Source of the DNA: Sipunculus nudus
Taxonomy: Eukaryota > Annelida > Sipuncula > Golfingiida > Sipunculidae
Direction of reading: 5' to 3'
Length of the DNA stretch: 64,000 bases
Assembly (NCBI GenBank): GCA_026874595.1
Contig: CM049322.1
Coordinates: 44,392,840 to 44,456,839, forward strand
Shown here: positions 60,001 to 64,000 of the stretch, in pieces
How positions within the stretch are numbered: position 1 is the first letter of the stretch
Layout: every line of letters begins with the position of its first letter
Program-made: the position numbers and the translations under genes
The notes under the pieces: model-generated
The model's input: only the letters and a program-made list of their open reading frames with translations
Database searches by the model: none
What the model was told of the DNA's origin: nothing

Positions 60001-60390
60001 CTTTTCCTCTTGACCGTTAATCCAAGACCAAACTGATAGATTTTTCCTTTTTGGTGACATCCAGACCTCAGAAAATCTCGCCAGCCGCATCTGTCTTTCA
60101 TACTCGCTAAAATAGCTCCTATTAAACGAGATTGGAAGAGTTCCGTCCATGGTTCTACGACAACAATCGAGGGCGTTGTCCTGGTCTAATGGTTTCTGAG
60201 CACATATATCTTGCGGCATGCCGACAACTATAAATAAATGCAAATTCCAGTTAACTAGCTTTGGCATAAATATATAGTTATTGTGTTTGTTAAATCAATT
60301 CCGGTATAAATTTGATTATTTTACTTGGAGGAGTACACTACCTGCGTTATTAAGTAATAATAAAATTGATGGAAACATCGCATGTGTCAT
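54622..60390 (-). CDS. Membrane-anchored lectin-NLR receptor: signal peptide, two CTLDs, TM helix, NACHT, LRR (10 exons)
   Basis: Ten exons join in one open frame of about 1,230 residues: 60390-60342, 60227-59994, 59629-59519, 59248-59009, 58895-58743, 58505-58404, 58117-58005, 57796-57718, 57507-57299 and 57024-54622. Introns 1-6 are all phase 1; the phases then run 0, 1, 0. Residues 1-16 are a hydrophobic signal peptide, 17-131 a compact C-type lectin-like domain, 132-262 a long-form CTLD, 263-296 an S/T/P-rich stalk, and about 310-331 a transmembrane helix followed by KKK. Residues 335-430 are a linker. NACHT begins near 440 with Walker A GEAGTGKTT, Walker B LLVLDGYDE and sensor LTTRP. LRRs fill the C-terminus. 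The predicted topology is type I, with lectins outside and NLR inside. It has no CARD, Death or Pyrin domain. The weakest junction is the donor CAG|GTTCGG at the end of exon 6. An acceptor-like CAG at 60408 suggests an intron in the 5' UTR. The phases are seen directly; the single-transcript claim is inference. Confidence 0.82.
57299..57507 (-). other. Pre-NACHT linker exon 9
   Basis: This exon enters in phase 1 at AG|AACGAC and leaves in phase 0 at AAG|GTAGGG. It encodes an acidic segment with WSWLDDDASL and DDIFTDLELVE just before the ATPase exon. A segment of the style 'D-x-F-x-D-L-x-L-V-E' commonly precedes NACHT in invertebrate NLR-like proteins, which supports joining it to exon 10 rather than treating it as a separate gene. 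No death-fold domain is visible in exons 8 and 9. Confidence 0.75.
58005..58505 (-). other. Stalk and transmembrane exons 6-7 of the lectin-NLR
   Basis: Exon 6 (58505-58404) continues the phase-1 frame from CTLD2 as an S/T/P-rich stretch (VPDFKEPESSYTNLPVTSTQ and onward) typical of an extracellular stalk. Exon 7 (58117-58005) encodes a polar segment, then a hydrophobic helix (LIMGATLGSLALTLSVVFIY) and the basic stop-transfer KKK. The next exon adds YKRHPTR, so the positive charge lies on the C-terminal side and the NACHT is placed in the cytoplasm. The exon 7 donor AAG|GTAAGT is strong. The exon 6 donor is weaker (CAG|GTTCGG), but it is the in-phase choice found. Confidence 0.78.
58743..60227 (-). 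other. Ectodomain exons 2-5: tandem C-type lectin-like domains
   Basis: Exons 2 and 3 encode CTLD1. It has a DCC cysteine pair in the first-helix position, a VWSWINGQ core and late cysteines in DRC, SRC and YMCHIQ. Exons 4 and 5 encode CTLD2. It has an extra N-terminal cysteine hairpin (DCLSC), NSWYNARYAC, the family WIGL motif in FWIGLRSEDW, then GEPSDVGDC and the closing FICQ. Each CTLD is split by one phase-1 intron and bounded by phase-1 introns. CTLD2 has EPS where sugar-binding family members have EPN or QPD, and no WND before the penultimate cysteine. Classical calcium-dependent sugar binding is therefore doubtful. A protein or lipid ligand is possible. Confidence 0.85.
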
Positions 60391-60490
60391 TTTGGAACTA
60401 GTGGAATCTGAAATAGAAATGGACAAATTGAGAGACAGATGAACAGAGGAACATTTATCTTGTGTAAAAATATCAACATATCTTATCATA

Positions 60491-60539
<49 letters not shown>

Positions 60540-60736
60540 TGAATATGTTTACAAAATTTAAGCTTACTGCATAAATGAAGTCCTCCCAAATCCTGGCTTT
60601 AATAATGTTGTGTAATGCAAACGTGCATGGTCGGCCTGTCTTATCTCCTCACGTCAGACCCAGCTACAGTCAAGGTCCACTTTTTGATATAGATAACGGT
60701 TTCTAAGTGTGTTTGCATAATGGTATCATTCTTCAC

Positions 60737-60790
<54 letters not shown>

Positions 60791-60931
60791 AATATATATA
60801 TATATATTCGCAGTAACACGGCTGAAACATCTTGTTGTTATCATTTAAACATCAGAAAACGTCTTTTTGACCGGAAACTTTGCAATCGTAAGACAAGTTA
60901 CAATTACACAACCAGTCATTTTGTTTATGAT
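60391..60931. promoter_or_regulatory. Divergent intergenic region, candidate bidirectional promoter
   Basis: Only 541 bases separate the start codons of the two oppositely transcribed lectin receptor genes. The interval holds (TA)n tracts at 60493-60536 and about 60740-60806 and an acceptor-like site at 60408 for the minus gene. No clear TATA or initiator pair could be fixed because of the repeats. Shared control of the two genes is inference from geometry. Confidence 0.5.
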
Positions 60932-63836
60932 ATGGATTTTTTTATTTACCTATCTACCCTGTTGATTGCCAGTATTCATCGTGAATGTGCTGGTAAGTAC
61001 TGTTTGCATACCTTCCCGAACATGCTAATAATCATAAAGCTGTTATTTTATTCTGAATGTCTTTACTCTGATTCGAAACAGGTAGCGAGCAGGTACATTT
61101 ATGCCAATCGTGGAACGCAGTCACAAGCCAATGCGAAAATTGCAAAGACCGTTGCAGTCTCCCTGTTATTAAAGACATGGACGACTATAATAGAATAGCT
61201 AACACCATGCAATCGAATAACGTAAAAGCTGTCTGGTTGGGTATAAAAAGAACATCCCTCGACGAATTTTTGTGGCTTGACTGTACCAGGCCATGTGAGT
61301 ATCCCATTCATCAATGGAGACATGTTTAATACCATTTGAGTATATCGACAACTCTTTTGTCCCTTTTTGTAAGTGAATTAAAATTAACTTTCCCCGTTTG
61401 CATGAACGTGAGTAATTAACTCACCCTGAAATTCTATACCCTTACTCAATCATATCAACTATCATTGTTACAGCCAACGTGTTCACAAGACTGAGTACGA
61501 ACCAGTCAAAAAATTGCGCAGTTCTTGACACTAAAAATGCAGCAATTTTACCAGCCGATTGTACCGATGAAGACAAAGGAGTAATTTGTCAGAAAAACAA
61601 TAAGTATTCATTTCTCTTTCTGCATTCGTTTTGTGAGCAAGTATCAAGTTTTATTGTTTGACCTGTTTCATATATATTATGAGAGAAAGAAAGAGAGAGA
61701 AAAAGAGAAAGAGAGAGTGAAAGATAGAGAGAGAGTGAGAGAGAGTTAGAGGGTTATATTTTTAGTTAAGGTTTGCTTATTTGTATTTCATCGGCAATCT
61801 TTGATTATGACAATTACCGGGATATTCATTTCAAGGGACCTACTCTAGAGTAATATTTTGGATAATCTTTTATATTTTCAGTTAAGTTTAGTTTTTACAA
61901 CAGTTTCCCAGAAAAACTCACCACAATCTCACTTCCTTGCATACTGATCTTTAACACCTTGTTATGGTTATGGGTGTAGGTAAGCACGGTCCATGTGTGT
62001 TTTTTTTTTGTTCACCATAACAAGGCCTAATTCTGATTTTGGTCTGATTTTGCCTATGTACACCAGATCTGAAACAAGAACTCATCCATGCATGGACCTT
62101 CGTGCCCTTTGATATATCTTTGTTCGATGGACATTAAGGTCCAAGGGTTTAATGTTAATTCAGTGAAAAACCTATCGGGACAGATCTATACGATCGACCC
62201 AGGAGCATAAGCTTAAATAACACGCGTATGAAAGTGAGAGCCCCAGTTCGCATTGTTTCAACCAGCGGGAACATGTGTATCATTTTGTAGGCTAAGTCAG
62301 TGAGGGCATTACCTGAGTGACAGGTGTTGTGGCCCAGGTGATGCACGCGCTCTGTTTATGTGGACGCCTGTAATCGCGCCCGATCTACTTTTTTAACAAT
62401 TGTGTACAGGTGTAATGTTTTTGGGTTTAATGGTTTTAATGTGGGGAGGAGTTATATTTCGTGTTAATTCAACATACTTTATAGGCCCCTTTAGAAGAGT
62501 ACCTTCCCTCAAAATGTAATCAACTAATCAACTTATTTATAAGATATTAAATGATAGGTTTGTCATTATGGAGTGTTTTGATAACGCCTTAGTTTTTTTT
62601 TTGTCACCTGTAAATTTAAAACTGAAATAAATCAATAATATCATCATGTGCATGAAGAGAGCCCGCATCTTGCCCATGACATCACTCTGTATGTATGAAC
62701 AGGTTGTGTGGATGGTTGCAGCAGCGTTGGTCGTGATAATGAACAGTGTATTCATTTGGATGGAATGGATCGATGTTATATCAGAAGATATAATGACTTT
62801 AACTGGGAAAGAGGAAAGGCTTACTGTTTATTAAAAGGATGGACTATGGCGATAATGAGCGGCTCCAATGAACAAGATATAGTGCATGAATTATCTAGCA
62901 GATTTAAACCAAGTGGAATGGATGGTGATCAAGAAATGTACTGGATTGGCCTCAGAAGAGAGGAATGGCTAAGAATTCCTGCAGAACCCGGTTAGTATAA
63001 CACCTTGAGTCTTTGTAAAATTTCGTGAATGAACATTTTGTTGAACGGGGTATGGTTATATTATACAAGGATGCTAGTTTTTATTTTACTAATCTGATTT
63101 CAAGTGTTACATGTGTTTGTTAACGAATAATAACGGAAGGAAAGGTTATTTTTTTTGTAGTTGTGTACCTTGTGTTCGATTCATTTAATCGCATGCGTGT
63201 TAATACTCAATCTTGGAATAAAAAATGAGTCATAGATGATTTAATTATATTTTAATAAACAGAATTAATAAGCTGCGTATTTGGCAATTCCGCTATCTAT
63301 AATCTACTCACAATATGTACTTCAGGTAGAAAATATGTCTCTTTTTGGGTCAGAGGTGAACCATCTAGTAACGGAAACTGTTCCGTCATGGTTAAGGGTT
63401 CCACGGGATATGGGTGGAAGGCCGTGGCGTGTTCATCAAAGCACCATGCAATATGTAGCACTGCTGGTATGTATTTCTACATTTTTGTAAAACTTAACGG
63501 TTTGCTTCAGATTATGATTATATTACAAAAGCAACTCTTAAAATTTGTTTTAAATGTTGTAGTTTTGATCCTTTGATTTAGCGGTTGAACCCGAAGACCA
63601 TTAGGAATGAAATATTAATCTACAGAAAAATGGAAATCAACCACTGGTAAAACCCAATAATAAAAATTATTAAGTTATTCAATCCTGTAGACATTCGTTT
63701 AAACATTTGTTGAACCGTTTCCCAGAAACAAAAGAAAGTCACACCAAGTCAAAACAATGCCCTACAGTTATAACAGAAAGATCTGATGCTGGTCCTAGAA
63801 CAATAACGGCGGCTAGGACTGAACATCCGAATATAG
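60932..63836 (+). CDS. Tandem C-type lectin receptor, partial; head-to-head paralogue
   Basis: Six visible exons: 60932-60992 (signal peptide MDFFIYLSTLLIASIHRECA), 61082-61294, 61474-61632, 62703-62990, 63326-63466 and 63726-63836, all joined in phase 1. Exons 2-3 form CTLD1 (AVWLGIKRTSLDEFLWLDC, then GVICQ). Exons 4-5 form CTLD2 (YWIGLRREEW, FWVRGEPSSNGNC, AVACSSKHHAIC). Exon 6 is an S/T-rich stalk (TITAARTEHPN) ending in a phase-1 donor. In the neighbouring minus-strand gene the equivalent stalk is followed by a TM helix and NACHT-LRR. That part would lie past position 64,000 and cannot be seen. The exon 3 donor is uncertain: the in-phase site GT at 61633 leaves a 13-residue tail after the lectin fold. 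Confidence 0.75.
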
Positions 63837-64000
63837 GTATGTTCCACATGTAATTGTTACTATGAATTCTTCTTCTCTGATCACAAATAATAAATAATAA
63901 GTAGAGAAACACGCAGTACGTCACGTAAGTTCTTTTTTCTCTAAAGTATTGTTATATTAGTTATGTCTATATACAAACACCTATGCATATATTTCATATC

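Overview
This is a stretch of nuclear DNA from an animal, most likely a marine invertebrate. It is AT-rich and full of (TA)n and (TC/GA)n microsatellites. Coding regions are split by GT-AG introns. It carries a degraded L1/Tx1-like LINE, tRNA-derived SINE-like pieces and TIR elements that look non-autonomous. The species cannot be named from sequence alone. The NLR and C-type lectin content fits a lophotrochozoan or invertebrate deuterostome.

Positions 1 to about 35,300 hold no gene I can support. This part contains a possible TATA promoter near 833, several TIR/hairpin transposon relics (8.4-9.7 kb, 12.2-14.0 kb), and an imperfect inverted repeat whose arms lie at about 14.03-14.71 and 21.3-22.6 kb, each with a perfect NRF1-type palindrome. 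It also contains SINE-like pieces and two separate roughly 1.1-kb tandem duplications: 29.2-31.4 kb, nearly identical and therefore recent, and 31.7-33.8 kb, diverged and older.

Positions 35,390-64,000 form an innate-immune receptor cluster. I assembled three genes by hand from splice sites and reading phases. (1) On the minus strand, 52,237 to 35,390 encodes a protein of about 2,497 residues: CARD-CARD-NACHT-LRR, NOD2-like in order but with a giant LRR array in one 6.7-kb exon and a degenerate NACHT Walker B/sensor 1. Its 8.2-kb intron 5 contains the antisense, broken L1-like element. (2) On the minus strand, 60,390 to 54,622 encodes a protein of about 1,230 residues: signal peptide, two C-type lectin domains, stalk, one transmembrane helix, then a cytoplasmic NACHT with intact Walker motifs and LRRs. 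This is a membrane-anchored NLR with a lectin ectodomain. (3) On the plus strand, from 60,932 to beyond the window end, lies a head-to-head paralogue with signal peptide, two C-type lectin domains and an S/T-rich stalk. Its membrane and cytoplasmic part lies outside the window.

The working idea is inference. The lectin-NLR has a surface sensing module and an intact ATPase but no death-fold effector domain. The neighbouring NLR has two CARDs but a damaged ATPase. The two could be complementary sensor and signalling partners. Genes 2 and 3 share a 541-bp divergent intergenic region that may act as a bidirectional promoter.
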